A stretch of 64,000 nt of DNA from Mucilaginibacter sp. (GTDB taxonomy: Bacteria > Bacteroidota > Bacteroidia > Sphingobacteriales > Sphingobacteriaceae). Location of the stretch: the NCBI RefSeq assembly GCF_025362475.1, contig NZ_JANYGH010000063.1, forward strand, positions 1 to 64,000, read 5' to 3'. This document shows positions 17,657 through 27,628 of the stretch, piece by piece; within the stretch, counting starts at the first letter, position 1, and every line of letters starts with the position of its first letter. The notes beneath the pieces were generated by a model. That model made no database searches. It was not told where the DNA came from and was given only the letters and a program-made list of their open reading frames with translations. The translations under genes and the position numbers were made by a program.

Positions 17657-18885
17657 TTTTCCTGGAGGGTTTTATCCACTATGGCTATAAATTTTTCACG
17701 TTCAGTTTCCCAATTCAACTCATTTTGACCAAGCATGTAATTGTGTCGCCGGGTTTCATAAAGAAGTTGTGGATTTTCGGCATACTTCTTTAGGCAGTTT
17801 GCCATGGATATGGCGTCATTCTTTTTATATAATTTGGCCACACCCGGGTATTGTTCAAGGAACATACTTTGGGCTTTGGTATCACTTGCAATTATGGCCA
17901 AACCGGATTGAATATAGGTGAAGATCTTATTGCTTAAAGCAATGTCATTATTTAAGCAATAAGCTGTTTCCATAGCTAAGCCAATATCAAACTGACTGGC
18001 AAAACCTTCAATTTCTACAGTTGAAACGGGCGGGTGAATATGAATTTTTAAAGGTGCCTGGTTTTCAATAAATACCTTGAAGTCTCCGTCGGGTAAATTA
18101 CCTAAAAGGTGCAGCTCCAAAGTATTATTGTTTAGCAATTTACTGTTGTTTAAAAGATGCATGGCGTTTACTACATCTTCAATTCCACGGTTGATACCAA
18201 TGGTTTGTGAAAGCCAAAATAACTTTATTACAGATTTATGTAATAAAGTTGATGTAAAAGGGATAGTGTTTTTTACAAACACATTGTTTATCACTACCGG
18301 GTTAAGATAAGGATATAACTGTTTGTATTGCTGTGCTATAGAAGGACTGGCAGCCGTAAAATAATCAGTATGTGCGAAATATTTTTCTTCGATGTATTTA
18401 TTTAGGCGACTATCTGTGCTCTCCGGATCTCCAAAGCCCGAATGCATATCTTCGGCATCATAACCAACTTTTGCATTTGAATGTTTAGAGGCCAACACGG
18501 CTGTGGGCAAAGCGCCAAGGTTATGTGCTATATAAATATCAGTCTGTATTTTTTTTGCGATAGAAAGCGCTTCTGCGTGTGTCCTGCTGACAGCATTTTC
18601 ATATACATGCCCCAGTTTTGTGAAACCGGAAAGATATTTACTGATTTTTTGCCTGATGCGGGTTTTGTAATAACTAAGTTTTGAAGTAACCGGATTCCCC
18701 CCGCAAAAAATATACACTCCGGGGTTTTTATCAATTATTTCATGATCAAATTTTTGAGCCCATGACTGATAAAAGCAATATATAACCTTTACCTGGTAGC
18801 CAAACATAATTAATGTTTCTACTTCCTTAACTAAGCGTGGATTAGTTGTTGGTTGGCCTGTGGTAATAAAGGTAACCCGCTTCAT
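17653..18885 (-). CDS. GT4-like glycosyltransferase
   Basis: This 410-residue GT-B protein begins MKRVTFITTGQPTTNPRLVKE. The GYDAEDMHSGF segment near 145-155 and a donor domain with LHLLGNLPDGDFKVF and LSNKIFTYIQSGLAIIASD identify a WbuB-like transferase. The ATG start overlaps the previous stop by four bases (ATGA). It lies in the run of three GT4-type genes from 16.4 to 19.9 kb. The acceptor and sugar are unknown. Confidence 0.82.
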   Translation of the reverse strand: MKRVTFITTGQPTTNPRLVKEVETLIMFGYQVKVIYCFYQSWAQKFDHEIIDKNPGVYIFCGGNPVTSKLSYYKTRIRQKISKYLSGFTKLGHVYENAVSRTHAEALSIAKKIQTDIYIAHNLGALPTAVLASKHSNAKVGYDAEDMHSGFGDPESTDSRLNKYIEEKYFAHTDYFTAASPSIAQQYKQLYPYLNPVVINNVFVKNTIPFTSTLLHKSVIKLFWLSQTIGINRGIEDVVNAMHLLNNSKLLNNNTLELHLLGNLPDGDFKVFIENQAPLKIHIHPPVSTVEIEGFASQFDIGLAMETAYCLNNDIALSNKIFTYIQSGLAIIASDTKAQSMFLEQYPGVAKLYKKNDAISMANCLKKYAENPQLLYETRRHNYMLGQNELNWETEREKFIAIVDKTLQEN

Positions 18886-19907
18886 TTACTTAGTGCCAGC
18901 TGATAAAGGTTTTCGTACTGTCGGGCCAAAACATCGGCACTGAATTTTTCTTCGGCTATCCGGCGGCAATTTAACCTGTTTATTTTACCAATATTGTGGA
19001 TACCGCTTAGCAATTCCTGCTCGTTATTACAAACATAGCCATTGATGCCATCGGTAACAACTTCCGGAATTGCACCCCTGTTGTAACCTATTACTGGTGT
19101 ACCACAAGCTAAAGCTTCGGCCATTACTATTCCAAAGGGCTCATCCCAGGTTACAGGCATCAATAAGGCCTGTGCATTTCTGAGCAATTGATTTTTTTGC
19201 TGATCATCAACCGGGCCTATATACCTGATCTGGTCATTATCTATATACGGTTTTACTTCCGAATAAAAATATTCCTGGTGTAGTTTTTCTACCGGTATAT
19301 TGCCCGCAATTATCAGCTTGCTGTTGGTTTCAATTACCAGTTTAATGGCTATAGCTGTGCCTTTTTCTTTCTGTATCCTTCCTAAAAAAACAAACGGGGC
19401 ATCGGCATCAACTGTGCTGTTAACCTGGTAGTCATTTATGTTAACCCCATTATATATGGTTGTAACGTGGCAATGATCATTAATTTGGCGGGCTATATAA
19501 TTGCTGCATGCCGTAAAATAAAGCGAATGTTTGCGTGCAATTTTTGATGCTTTTATTACCTGCGAAATTGTTGGCGGTAGCTGGTATGATACTATTTTGG
19601 GCAGTTTGCTAAACATGAGCCATGCTATATTGCTCATGCGCCCAAAAGTGTGCACGAGATCAAAGTGCTGATAGGCAATTTTTGAAGTGAGTAGATTTAT
19701 TTTCAACATATCCTGAAGGCCATAATTTTCATGCTCGCGGTAGGGTACCAGTTGACAGCCTGCTTCGGAGTTTTCATTTGCAAACAGGGTAATATCATGG
19801 CCATACTGCTGCAGTTCCTGTATCAGCATAAAAACAATGCGCTCGATTCCTCCGTATTGTTTTGGAGGCACAGGAATTAATGGATTCACTATGATAGCTA
19901 TCTTCAT
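18882..19907 (-). CDS. Glycosyltransferase family 4
   Basis: This 341-residue GT4 enzyme has the N-terminal motif PPKQYGGIERIVFMLIQEL and a donor domain with FVFLGRIQKEKGTAIAIKL and PFGIVMAEALACGTPVIGY (EX7E pattern). It is shorter than its neighbours but complete. Its start lies 22 bases after the stop of the GT2 gene that precedes it in transcription. Specificity is unknown. Confidence 0.92.
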   Translation of the reverse strand: MKIAIIVNPLIPVPPKQYGGIERIVFMLIQELQQYGHDITLFANENSEAGCQLVPYREHENYGLQDMLKINLLTSKIAYQHFDLVHTFGRMSNIAWLMFSKLPKIVSYQLPPTISQVIKASKIARKHSLYFTACSNYIARQINDHCHVTTIYNGVNINDYQVNSTVDADAPFVFLGRIQKEKGTAIAIKLVIETNSKLIIAGNIPVEKLHQEYFYSEVKPYIDNDQIRYIGPVDDQQKNQLLRNAQALLMPVTWDEPFGIVMAEALACGTPVIGYNRGAIPEVVTDGINGYVCNNEQELLSGIHNIGKINRLNCRRIAEEKFSADVLARQYENLYQLALSK

Positions 19908-19929
19908 GCGGTAAGTAATAGTGATATCA

Positions 19930-20871
19930 TTATTGAATGAGTTTTTTTATACTCTTGGTTATTTTCCACCCCAGTATGGATGCTAAAAATTTGGTGTAAG
20001 CGCCAGATGGAAAGGGGAAATTTGCCCCGCCATATTCAATGATCTTCTTTTCTGCATATCCAATTAATTCCTTCTCATCAGGATATACATCATATATAAA
20101 GCATTGCAAAAAATTAGCGCAACTTTGTTTTATAAGGCTGCTATTGTAACGCTTTACAACCATTTCGGTAGACAATAGTATTGATTTATAAAGGGATGTG
20201 TACGCTGCCGATCCTTTTTTACTGGATAAGCCCTCGATTCCAGACCGATAATAGAGAATAGCTGCGTTATTAAAAACTATTTTTTCTGCGGACAAAAATA
20301 TGCGGGTAAAAAATTCGAGATCGTCATTTAATGATAGGTTCTCATTCCATAGCCCGGCTTGTTCTAAAATACTTTTAGGTATAATAGCCCTGCCCGGATT
20401 GGTCATCGGAGTACAGTTATACCAATAAAGCTTTATCCATTCCTCAAATGTCATGTCGGTATCTGGCAGTTTATTTAATTGAAATGTACTGATGTCGTCA
20501 TGATAAAACCTTCCCCAGGCAGATAAAACTATAACATCTTTTTTATCCCTGATCCTGTTTAATTGGTGCCAAATAAAATCGGGTTGAACGTAATCATCAG
20601 CGTCAAAAAAAACAATATATTCTCCCCTGGCTTTGTTATAGGCTATGTTACGTGCTTTCGCGGCTCCGCCATTGCCAACATTTATTAGTACTACGCGTTC
20701 ATCTTTAATATTGTTGACCACCGCCTTAGTGCCATCATTTGAGCCATCATTTACAACAATTATCTCGATGTTTTTATAAGTTTGGGAAAGAAAGCAACTT
20801 ATTGTATCTCCAATATATTTCTCACAATTATAAGCGGGTATACATATAGAAATCAGCGGGGTATTATCCAT
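19930..20871 (-). CDS. Glycosyltransferase family 2
   Basis: This GT-A fold inverting transferase of 313 residues begins MDNTPLISICIPAYNCEKYI and has VVNDGSNDGT and the metal-binding FFDADDYV. I chose the ATG at 20871, which forms a TAATG junction with the upstream stop. A further in-frame ATG at 20889 would overlap that gene by 19 bases. The C-terminal basic segment (about 295-313) could dock on the membrane. Donor and acceptor are unknown. Confidence 0.92.
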   Translation of the reverse strand: MDNTPLISICIPAYNCEKYIGDTISCFLSQTYKNIEIIVVNDGSNDGTKAVVNNIKDERVVLINVGNGGAAKARNIAYNKARGEYIVFFDADDYVQPDFIWHQLNRIRDKKDVIVLSAWGRFYHDDISTFQLNKLPDTDMTFEEWIKLYWYNCTPMTNPGRAIIPKSILEQAGLWNENLSLNDDLEFFTRIFLSAEKIVFNNAAILYYRSGIEGLSSKKGSAAYTSLYKSILLSTEMVVKRYNSSLIKQSCANFLQCFIYDVYPDEKELIGYAEKKIIEYGGANFPFPSGAYTKFLASILGWKITKSIKKLIQ

Positions 20872-21791
20872 TAAATTACTTTTTTCCATGCATTGTTATA
20901 ATACTGTTTTTTCGACAGATCAACATAATGGTGTAAAGTGCCTTTGTCGTTTGCTGTGACATCAACATTGGGATTAACAATATATTTATCTGCCGATAAA
21001 ACAACACATGGAGTATTGGCTATTAACATAGCCGATAATGCCTGTTCTAAATAATAGGACTTTCCTGCTGCCTCTTCTAAAACCGGGATCCAGCTTTCCA
21101 GGTTTTCCCAGTTTATGGCATTACTGTTTAAACCTATAGCGCCTACGTTTAGTAATGAAGGTATTTTTCCTTTTACCAGTTGTGCCATCAACGGAGGTGA
21201 ATAGCCATATGATTCTGTACAATCTACCATGTGCAATGGTTTATCCGGATTTTTTAGCCAATTGATCATTGCTACCGGGTTATCCCAAAATAACATATCT
21301 GAATCGAGCACAAGCTTCCAACCGTTGCCGGGTATAGTATGGATGTCTGTAAGTTTTTTTATGTGCGGATATTCGGTACGTTTATGCCACAATACAGGGT
21401 ATTTACTTATGGGTAAAACTTTTTCCAGGTTTTGTGTTATCAATGCTTGGGTAATCACATCGGCCCCCGGCAATTGTTTATTTATTTGGTCGACAATTTC
21501 CTTATTAAAACTTCCGTCATCTACCAGTACAAACCTCAATTTTTCTGCAGAATGCTTATTTAATGACTGGATGCAAAACAGGGTTTGATATAGGTAGTTT
21601 TTACCTGTTAAAAAGTATATGGGCAAACCATCGGCGTAAGAGTTTACCGGTGGTAAATCCTGAGATGCTTTTTCCATCAACTTACAATTATGCATCATAT
21701 GCCTGTAGCTAAAGTAACCGCCAAGTTTTGACATTCTTTTAAGCTTGGCTACGGGATAGCGGTATAATACATTGATAATTGACTGAATCAC
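20871..21791 (-). CDS. Putative GT-A glycosyltransferase (GT8-like)
   Basis: This 306-residue protein resembles GT8-type or other retaining GT-A transferases: IYFLTGKNYLYQTLFCIQSL early on, LRFVLVDDGS, and the DxD in KLVLDSDMLFW near residue 165. A following LLNVGAIGLNS segment resembles the acceptor loop of GT8 enzymes. The start is GTG directly after the stop of the acyltransferase gene. It is clearly a sugar transferase by context; the exact CAZy family is uncertain. Confidence 0.7.
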   Translation of the reverse strand: MIQSIINVLYRYPVAKLKRMSKLGGYFSYRHMMHNCKLMEKASQDLPPVNSYADGLPIYFLTGKNYLYQTLFCIQSLNKHSAEKLRFVLVDDGSFNKEIVDQINKQLPGADVITQALITQNLEKVLPISKYPVLWHKRTEYPHIKKLTDIHTIPGNGWKLVLDSDMLFWDNPVAMINWLKNPDKPLHMVDCTESYGYSPPLMAQLVKGKIPSLLNVGAIGLNSNAINWENLESWIPVLEEAAGKSYYLEQALSAMLIANTPCVVLSADKYIVNPNVDVTANDKGTLHHYVDLSKKQYYNNAWKKVI

Positions 21792-22838
21792 TTAAGCGGT
21801 ATGTTTTTGGGGTTTGCCGTTAAAATACATGGTGGAAATTTCCCGGCCATAAGCTATTGACGGTTTTTCTACCCGGTTATAAATTAACCATGCCAAAAGG
21901 CTGATGAATGCATACACGGTTAAATCGTAAATAAAATTAAGAAACGCATTTTGCTGGATGTATTTACTTTCAAATAAGCCAATAATATAAACGCCAACAG
22001 GTACATGGATAAGATAAACGGAATAGGAATGCTGCCCCAGTTTACTGAATATATTTGCTGATGACTTTATGTAATGGCTTACAAAAATTAAACAAAATGT
22101 AAGGAGTGCTGCAATGGTGTAATCGGTGAAATAAAACCTGTGAAACAAATTGAACAAATTGATCAACAATAAAGTAGCAAAATAAAGCCTCGAGATTGCG
22201 TTTGAACCCTTGAAAAAATAGTAAATGCATACACCAAGTCCGAAAGCGGGCCATTGATCTAAAAAGAATAAAAGCCCTATTTTTTGCGGCGGTAAAACTA
22301 CAGCTAATAATGATATGGCTATCAGGAAATACACCATAAAGTTTTTACTAAACAATAAGATAAGGCATACACTCAGGTAAAAAAATAGCTCGCAGGTTAA
22401 CGTCCAATACACCCAATTCATGGTGTTTATATTGGTAAAGGGTGTAGTAGTAAGTGTGAATGTAGCAAGGATATCCGTTATGTTTCGCGGAATGTAGTGA
22501 ACGGCACTTGAACCAATATATAATTTTTGAAAGCACGCCGCAAACAGCACAATGATGATACTTACCCAATAGGGCGGAAATATGCGGAAAAATCGCCTGC
22601 TCAGGAAGTCTTTTACATTACCCGAATTATAGGCAGATAAGATGATACAATACCCGCTTATTACAAAAAACATAGGGACGCCAAGCCAGCCATACTTCAC
22701 CAGGTTACGATACCAGTTGTCTACGTGCTGAACGGCCTGGTTAAGATGAAAAAGAACAACAATCAACGCCGCAAAAAAGCGCATCATGTCAATCATATGA
22801 TTATGTTTTTGCATTTGTTTTAATTGTTGCCAAACCAT
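21792..22838 (-). CDS. Acyltransferase family 3 (OafA-like) membrane protein
   Basis: This integral membrane O-acyltransferase of about 348 residues has about ten spans. The signature is MRFFAALIVVLFHLNQ at the first span, with the conserved Arg and His, followed by GVPMFFVISGY. Such enzymes acetylate or acylate sugars at the membrane. The frame opens with TTG at 22841; ATG codons lie at 22838 and 22814, and the latter reduces the overlap with the GT2 gene to 14 bases. It is one of two family-3 acyltransferases in the cluster, the other being at 25409. Confidence 0.88.
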   Translation of the reverse strand: MVWQQLKQMQKHNHMIDMMRFFAALIVVLFHLNQAVQHVDNWYRNLVKYGWLGVPMFFVISGYCIILSAYNSGNVKDFLSRRFFRIFPPYWVSIIIVLFAACFQKLYIGSSAVHYIPRNITDILATFTLTTTPFTNINTMNWVYWTLTCELFFYLSVCLILLFSKNFMVYFLIAISLLAVVLPPQKIGLLFFLDQWPAFGLGVCIYYFFKGSNAISRLYFATLLLINLFNLFHRFYFTDYTIAALLTFCLIFVSHYIKSSANIFSKLGQHSYSVYLIHVPVGVYIIGLFESKYIQQNAFLNFIYDLTVYAFISLLAWLIYNRVEKPSIAYGREISTMYFNGKPQKHTA

Positions 22839-23730
22839 CAAATAAGCCGCAGGCCCCCTGCCACTTTATATAATTTGCAGCACTTTGCCATGCCCTGTAG
22901 GTGAACCATGCCTTTGTTTTTCTGAACGGAACAGTAAACCCGTTTACTTTTTTCCAGGGGTTTATATGGTGTTTTTCCAATACCTGTATCCATGATCTGT
23001 TGGTGTTATTTAATAACCGGGCCAGGTAATTTACCTGCATGCGCTGTTCTGGAATGATGTGGTGTAGTTGCAGGGATGGGAAATAACCAACCTGCCAGCC
23101 TGATCTTAAAATTTCTATCACCATATCATTATCTCCACCAGAAGTGAGCTCATTACCGGTCCTGTCTGATATGATCGAACCGCTGGCTTTTATTTTATCG
23201 ATGTATGCACCAAGCGCCGTTATCCTGATGCCCATACCTGCACCAATGGGAGCACTGTTAGGATATTCGTTTTTCCAAGTACTTATTATTGGCTCGTCGC
23301 CAAGATCACGGAGTGCCAGGCTGCCATAAAATTCGTTTAACCATAGGGGGGGAGGTGATTCAAACAAAGGCATCGATTTGCCGCCTATGGCACCCAATGT
23401 GCTACTTTTTCCAAATAGCGACAAAGTGTTTTTAAGATAGTCTTTATCTAATACGTTATCATCATCAACCATAACAATAATAGCACCCGAAGCTTGCTCA
23501 AACCCTTTTAACCTGGCATGTGTAAGTCCTGGTTTTGCTTCCTTCACTATTTTATGGTTGGGGTGCCAGCTCAGGTCGATATTAACAGCAGGCGCCGAAT
23601 TATTGTCGACAATAATTAACTCCCAACTTGCAAAAGGTAATGTTTGAACTTTTAATCCAGAAATGGTTTGGAGCAGACGCGAAGCGTGCGGGTTATAGGT
23701 AGGCAGTATTACTGATAGAAATTCAGTCAT
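22801..23730 (-). CDS. Glycosyltransferase family 2
   Basis: This 309-residue GT-A enzyme begins MTEFLSVILPTYNPHASRL, with IIVDNNSAP and the acidic IVMVDDDNVLD at about 88-98. The later segment SGGDNDMVIEILRSGW carries the ED-type catalytic acid region (here GGDND). It belongs to the GT2 group with the HHIIPEQRM motif that follows the catalytic acid in EPS transferases. It overlaps the acetyltransferase before it by eight bases. Confidence 0.92.
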   Translation of the reverse strand: MTEFLSVILPTYNPHASRLLQTISGLKVQTLPFASWELIIVDNNSAPAVNIDLSWHPNHKIVKEAKPGLTHARLKGFEQASGAIIVMVDDDNVLDKDYLKNTLSLFGKSSTLGAIGGKSMPLFESPPPLWLNEFYGSLALRDLGDEPIISTWKNEYPNSAPIGAGMGIRITALGAYIDKIKASGSIISDRTGNELTSGGDNDMVIEILRSGWQVGYFPSLQLHHIIPEQRMQVNYLARLLNNTNRSWIQVLEKHHINPWKKVNGFTVPFRKTKAWFTYRAWQSAANYIKWQGACGLFDGLATIKTNAKT

Positions 23731-24259
23731 TACGATAGCCTGTTATTTGAGCAGGTACCCCTATTGCAATTGCATAAGGAGGTAAGTTTTTAGTTACCAC
23801 CGCTCCCGCGCCTACAATGCATCCATCACCAATTGTTACACCTCCTAAAATTTTTACTCCTGCACCTATCCACACATCGCTGCCTATTTTAATCGGCAAT
23901 AAAACATCGCCCTGCGACCGGATCAAAGTGTTTTTATTTGCTATGTTATGGTTTGAGCTGATGATACAAGTTTGCATGGCTATTAAAGTATTATCGCCAA
24001 TTGTTACCCCTCCATGTCCATAAATAATACAGTACTCACCTAAAAATGTGTTTTGGCCTATCGTTATTTCGCCACCGTAGGCTTTTAAAACAGTGCCCTG
24101 TGATAACTCACAGTGATTATTAACAGTGATTTTACCTTTATGGCCATTTGCAAACCCTTTAGCAATATAAACCAATGGCCAGATCTTTACATTTTGTTTA
24201 ATACTTATGCCGAAAGACCTCAATAAATTAACATAAATAAAAGAGATAGCTTTTAACAT
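23723..24259 (-). CDS. Hexapeptide-repeat O-acetyltransferase
   Basis: This 178-residue left-handed beta-helix acetyltransferase has hexapeptide turns throughout (for example ITIGQNTFLGEYCIIYG, IKIGSDVWIGAGVKILGG) and ends with VVTKNLPPYAIAIGVPAQ, a tail typical of NodL/LacA/CysE-like sugar acetyltransferases. It probably O-acetylates a repeat-unit sugar using acetyl-CoA. It overlaps the GT61 gene stop by a few bases. The acceptor is unknown. Confidence 0.88.
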   Translation of the reverse strand: MLKAISFIYVNLLRSFGISIKQNVKIWPLVYIAKGFANGHKGKITVNNHCELSQGTVLKAYGGEITIGQNTFLGEYCIIYGHGGVTIGDNTLIAMQTCIISSNHNIANKNTLIRSQGDVLLPIKIGSDVWIGAGVKILGGVTIGDGCIVGAGAVVTKNLPPYAIAIGVPAQITGYRND

Positions 24260-25404
24260 ATAAATTTTGTAAGTACATCTGAGAAAACTTTTAGCCCTGT
24301 TTCTGCATTTTCTTTGTCTTTAAAATCAAGGTACATAACCTGGTGTTCAAGGTTGCAAATATTTGAAAGCCTGCTATAACACGGCTGAAAGAATGCGCCA
24401 TTTGGAAACAACTCTAAAATTTTGGTGCCCGGCGCACATAAATATATATTACTTAGGCCGGCACCATGGGGCGCTATAACGTGTGTTGCAGCCTGCAATT
24501 TAACAATGGTGTCATCAGCATCAATATCCGAGAGCTCAACACTTTCTATATCCGGGAACAGTGCTAATATTTCATTTTCCCAATCAACTTCCCTGGCATA
24601 AACTTTTTTGCGGCTTATCCATATCAATTTTTGGGGACGTGTTTGCTTAACTTTCGCAGTATCAATGCCAAATGTTTCTTTTAAAGTATTTACAGCCCAG
24701 TTATTAAGCTGCTGGTCGCCAACAAGCCTGTTAGTGAATATTAATTGTTCACAATCATAATGTGCCATGCTATCCATCCATATAATTTTGGATCTATCTA
24801 TATTAGCTCTATCTATCCATTTGAGTTTCCAATTGGTAGATGGTCCGTTGAACAGAATGTGGTCGGCCTGGTTTAGGATGGATCTATACATTCCTGTCTT
24901 CGTAATTGATTCGAACAGGAAATGATAAAAACCTCCATCGGCGCCTATGGTAAGAAATGATAGGGTTGTACCCTTTAAATAGGTTTTAGGAGGTAAATTC
25001 AGCGCATTTACGTACGGTGATTGTTTAAGATTGATAACCCACTCTTTTGTTGATTCATCAATAAAGCTTCTTTTTTCGGGATCATATATTAATCCTGACT
25101 GCCCTATGATACATGCGTTTGAAACGCTGTATAAATACCTGTCGGGCGATTTAAAGATTCCGCCATACCTGAATCTTGATTTTTTACCTATTAGCCTGTG
25201 GCTTGTTTCCTGTTGATTACTTATTAATGGTGGTGCGTAATTTATGGTTTCGCCCTGTTCGCATTTTAGTGTTACCGAAAGTGTTTCAGGTTTATCTATT
25301 GACTCGCCAACGGGATCATTATACACATCTTCAAACCTTTTTATCCTGTAAGGATTATTGGTAAAAAACATGATCAATATTTTTTTTAGATAATTTTTTA
25401 GCAA
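24253..25404 (-). CDS. Glycosyltransferase family 61 (DUF563)
   Basis: This 383-residue protein has the GT61 core in its C-terminal half: KLIWISRKKVYAREVDWE, VKLQAATHVIAPHGAGLSN and LCAPGTKILELFP. The APHGAGL motif is characteristic of this family, known for xylosyl-type transfers in plants and for capsule/EPS synthesis in bacteria. The longest frame starts with TTG at 25404, four bases after the preceding stop. An ATG at 25371 (MFFTNNPYRIKRF) is an equally good start. Confidence 0.85.
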   Translation of the reverse strand: MLKNYLKKILIMFFTNNPYRIKRFEDVYNDPVGESIDKPETLSVTLKCEQGETINYAPPLISNQQETSHRLIGKKSRFRYGGIFKSPDRYLYSVSNACIIGQSGLIYDPEKRSFIDESTKEWVINLKQSPYVNALNLPPKTYLKGTTLSFLTIGADGGFYHFLFESITKTGMYRSILNQADHILFNGPSTNWKLKWIDRANIDRSKIIWMDSMAHYDCEQLIFTNRLVGDQQLNNWAVNTLKETFGIDTAKVKQTRPQKLIWISRKKVYAREVDWENEILALFPDIESVELSDIDADDTIVKLQAATHVIAPHGAGLSNIYLCAPGTKILELFPNGAFFQPCYSRLSNICNLEHQVMYLDFKDKENAETGLKVFSDVLTKFIC

Positions 25405-25408
25405 AATT

Positions 25409-26659
25409 TTAATGTATTACCGCGACTTGCGAAGCCGGTGTTTTTTTAAAAAAGTATTTTTTGATATATGGCTGAAGTACTATTTCTGTTGCATAAGATA
25501 TTCCGCAAGTTAATATCACCCAACACACTATTCCCGTTATCAAAAAAGTAGGCCCAGATAGATATTTACTTAAATACATATTAAGAAAGAAGCCAATAGG
25601 GAAGTGAAAAACATAAACTGCATAGGATATTTTACCCATAAAATTCATTTTTTCGAAGCTGTAAATACTGCTTTTTAAAATTAAGAAAACTATTCCTAAA
25701 CAGAAACAGGCTACTCCGTACACCCAATCCATATTGGAAAAAATATTATGTTTAAAGTAAAGGAGCGCAAACACGCTGAAAGCGGGTATAAAGCATGCCA
25801 ATAATTTGATCCAGGTGGTGTACTTAAAATACTTACCGGTAATTTCTGATATGATAACCGTGCATATAGGTAAATATGAAAGATCATTTAAAAGAATCTG
25901 ATTGTGATTATTAAACGAGATATGCAACAGTTTCATAATCAACGCTCCCGATTGCAGGTTTATCGTAGCCAAAAGGAAGAGAAAATAGCTTATAAGCGGG
26001 GCTTTGATGGTGTTTTTATTGTTATTGATTAAACGTGAAATGTATAAGCCGGAGAGCCAAAAGATCCATCCAATTAATAGCGATTTAACGATATTGAATG
26101 ATGGGCTACTTAAAATAGCGGCAATGATGAGTGCCGCTAATAATAGATAAAGATTCTTGGAATATTTACTTACTGCCCATAATGCTATAAATGCCAGGTA
26201 ATAAATAACTTCATAACTGAGCGACCAAAGTGCAGGGTTGGCTTTTAAGGTGTGCACAAAAACTTCCTGTAAAAAAAACAAGTGGCCAATTACCTGAGGT
26301 ATAGGCGCAAATTGCAAACCAAAGACAACAGAAATAAATAGTGCTATTAAATAAATGGGATATAGCCTTACTATTCTTTTTTTTAGATAATCTGCAATGT
26401 TGATGTTATTGAACGGGGAATTAATATGACTTAAGCCCATTACATACCCCGACATGATGAAAAATATTAAAACAGCCACATGGGCGAACTGTAGTCGGAA
26501 AAAAATAGGGTATATCGGTGAACTAAAGGTGCCAAAAAAATCAAATGTGAAAAGATGATTTACAGCTACAATAAAAGCGCAAAGGCCTCTTAAACCTTCC
26601 AGTTTTTTATCATAACCACGATGGGTTTTACTAATCTCAGGTGCTTTTTCTGAATGCAA
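25409..26659 (-). CDS. Acyltransferase family 3 (OafA-like) membrane protein
   Basis: This membrane O-acyltransferase of 416 residues has about ten spans. The family signature is KLEGLRGLCAFIVAVNHLF near residues 18-37, with Arg and His conserved, and FFIMSGYVMGLSH follows. The start appears to be TTG, since no ATG lies before the signature, and it overlaps the upstream GT2 gene by 23 bases. With the relative at 21792 and four hexapeptide acetyltransferases, the polymer is likely heavily acylated. Confidence 0.88.
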   Translation of the reverse strand: MHSEKAPEISKTHRGYDKKLEGLRGLCAFIVAVNHLFTFDFFGTFSSPIYPIFFRLQFAHVAVLIFFIMSGYVMGLSHINSPFNNINIADYLKKRIVRLYPIYLIALFISVVFGLQFAPIPQVIGHLFFLQEVFVHTLKANPALWSLSYEVIYYLAFIALWAVSKYSKNLYLLLAALIIAAILSSPSFNIVKSLLIGWIFWLSGLYISRLINNNKNTIKAPLISYFLFLLATINLQSGALIMKLLHISFNNHNQILLNDLSYLPICTVIISEITGKYFKYTTWIKLLACFIPAFSVFALLYFKHNIFSNMDWVYGVACFCLGIVFLILKSSIYSFEKMNFMGKISYAVYVFHFPIGFFLNMYLSKYLSGPTFLITGIVCWVILTCGISYATEIVLQPYIKKYFFKKTPASQVAVIH

Positions 26660-27569
26660 GTTTTAATTGTAATAAACGTAAACTGATCCTTAATGATGAG
26701 GGTGTACCCCATTTAATATATCCCCAGATCCTTGAATTGTTGTAAGGTACCTTTACTTTACACAATTCGCTTAACTGGAATGCTTTTTTTGCCGCTGAAA
26801 ACTGGCGATATATTATTAAACTGCCTGCAGCAACCTGCGCCTGTTTCCCGGTTTCCATTCTGGTGGCTTCATCGGTAAAAATTTCAAAATAATTTTGCAG
26901 GAGGTTTAACCTGGTTAGCCAGCTTAAACTTTGATCGGTACTTGCAGAAGCGGGGTAGCGCAGCGAATAGGATAGCACCTCCTCGATGATATAAAACCGG
27001 GCTTTTTGTGCCGCCAGCTTTACATGAAGATCCGCATCTTCCCATATCCTGATATCTGTGTTGAAACCACCCGTCTGTATGAATTTACTTTTCCGGTAAA
27101 GACCGTTAATACCCCCAATTGGATGCGAAATAGTATATGTAACCGGGTTTTCATTAATCCCGGTATTAGAGTATTCCCAGCTTAAAGCTAATGCCTTTGT
27201 TTGGGCATCGTACCAGTTAACATTGCATAAAACAACGTCAAATTGGTTCTTTTCAGCCATCCCGGCGGTTTTAACCAGGTAGTCGGAGTTTAAGCCATCA
27301 TCAATATCGTGAAAATGAAACCATTCGCACTGTGAGCTTTGGGCAAGTTGATTACGGGCAAACCCTGGCCCCCGGTTTACTTCACCTTTAATAACATGAC
27401 AGCCTTTCTGTTTAAGGAGCCGGTAAGTATTATCGGTACTTGCATCATCGTAAAAAAGCACCTCATCAAAAGGCCTATTAAGTTTTGCTATGTTATCCAG
27501 AAATGCGTCAATATAGCTTTCGGCGTTGTAACAGGGCACCAATAATGCAAACTTTAGGCTTTTTTTCAC
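26637..27569 (-). CDS. Glycosyltransferase family 2
   Basis: This 310-residue GT-A transferase begins MKKSLKFALLVPCYNAESYI, with LFYDDASTDNT and the acidic HFHDIDDGL segment in the DxD position. IRIWEDADLHVKLA supplies the ED motif of the catalytic base. The start codon is GTG. 59 bases separate it from the fucosyltransferase gene before it, one of the larger gaps in this run. Sugar specificity is unknown. Confidence 0.9.
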   Translation of the reverse strand: MKKSLKFALLVPCYNAESYIDAFLDNIAKLNRPFDEVLFYDDASTDNTYRLLKQKGCHVIKGEVNRGPGFARNQLAQSSQCEWFHFHDIDDGLNSDYLVKTAGMAEKNQFDVVLCNVNWYDAQTKALALSWEYSNTGINENPVTYTISHPIGGINGLYRKSKFIQTGGFNTDIRIWEDADLHVKLAAQKARFYIIEEVLSYSLRYPASASTDQSLSWLTRLNLLQNYFEIFTDEATRMETGKQAQVAAGSLIIYRQFSAAKKAFQLSELCKVKVPYNNSRIWGYIKWGTPSSLRISLRLLQLKLAFRKST

Positions 27570-27628
27570 TATCGAAATAATAGAGTTTTTTGTAGAATTA
27601 TAAAGATGGGTAAACTGATTTTCAATCG

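Noticed and set aside
21229..21588. 119-codon plus-strand frame in the cluster
   Set aside because: Antisense to the GT8-like gene with its LDSDMLFW motif; no domain of its own.
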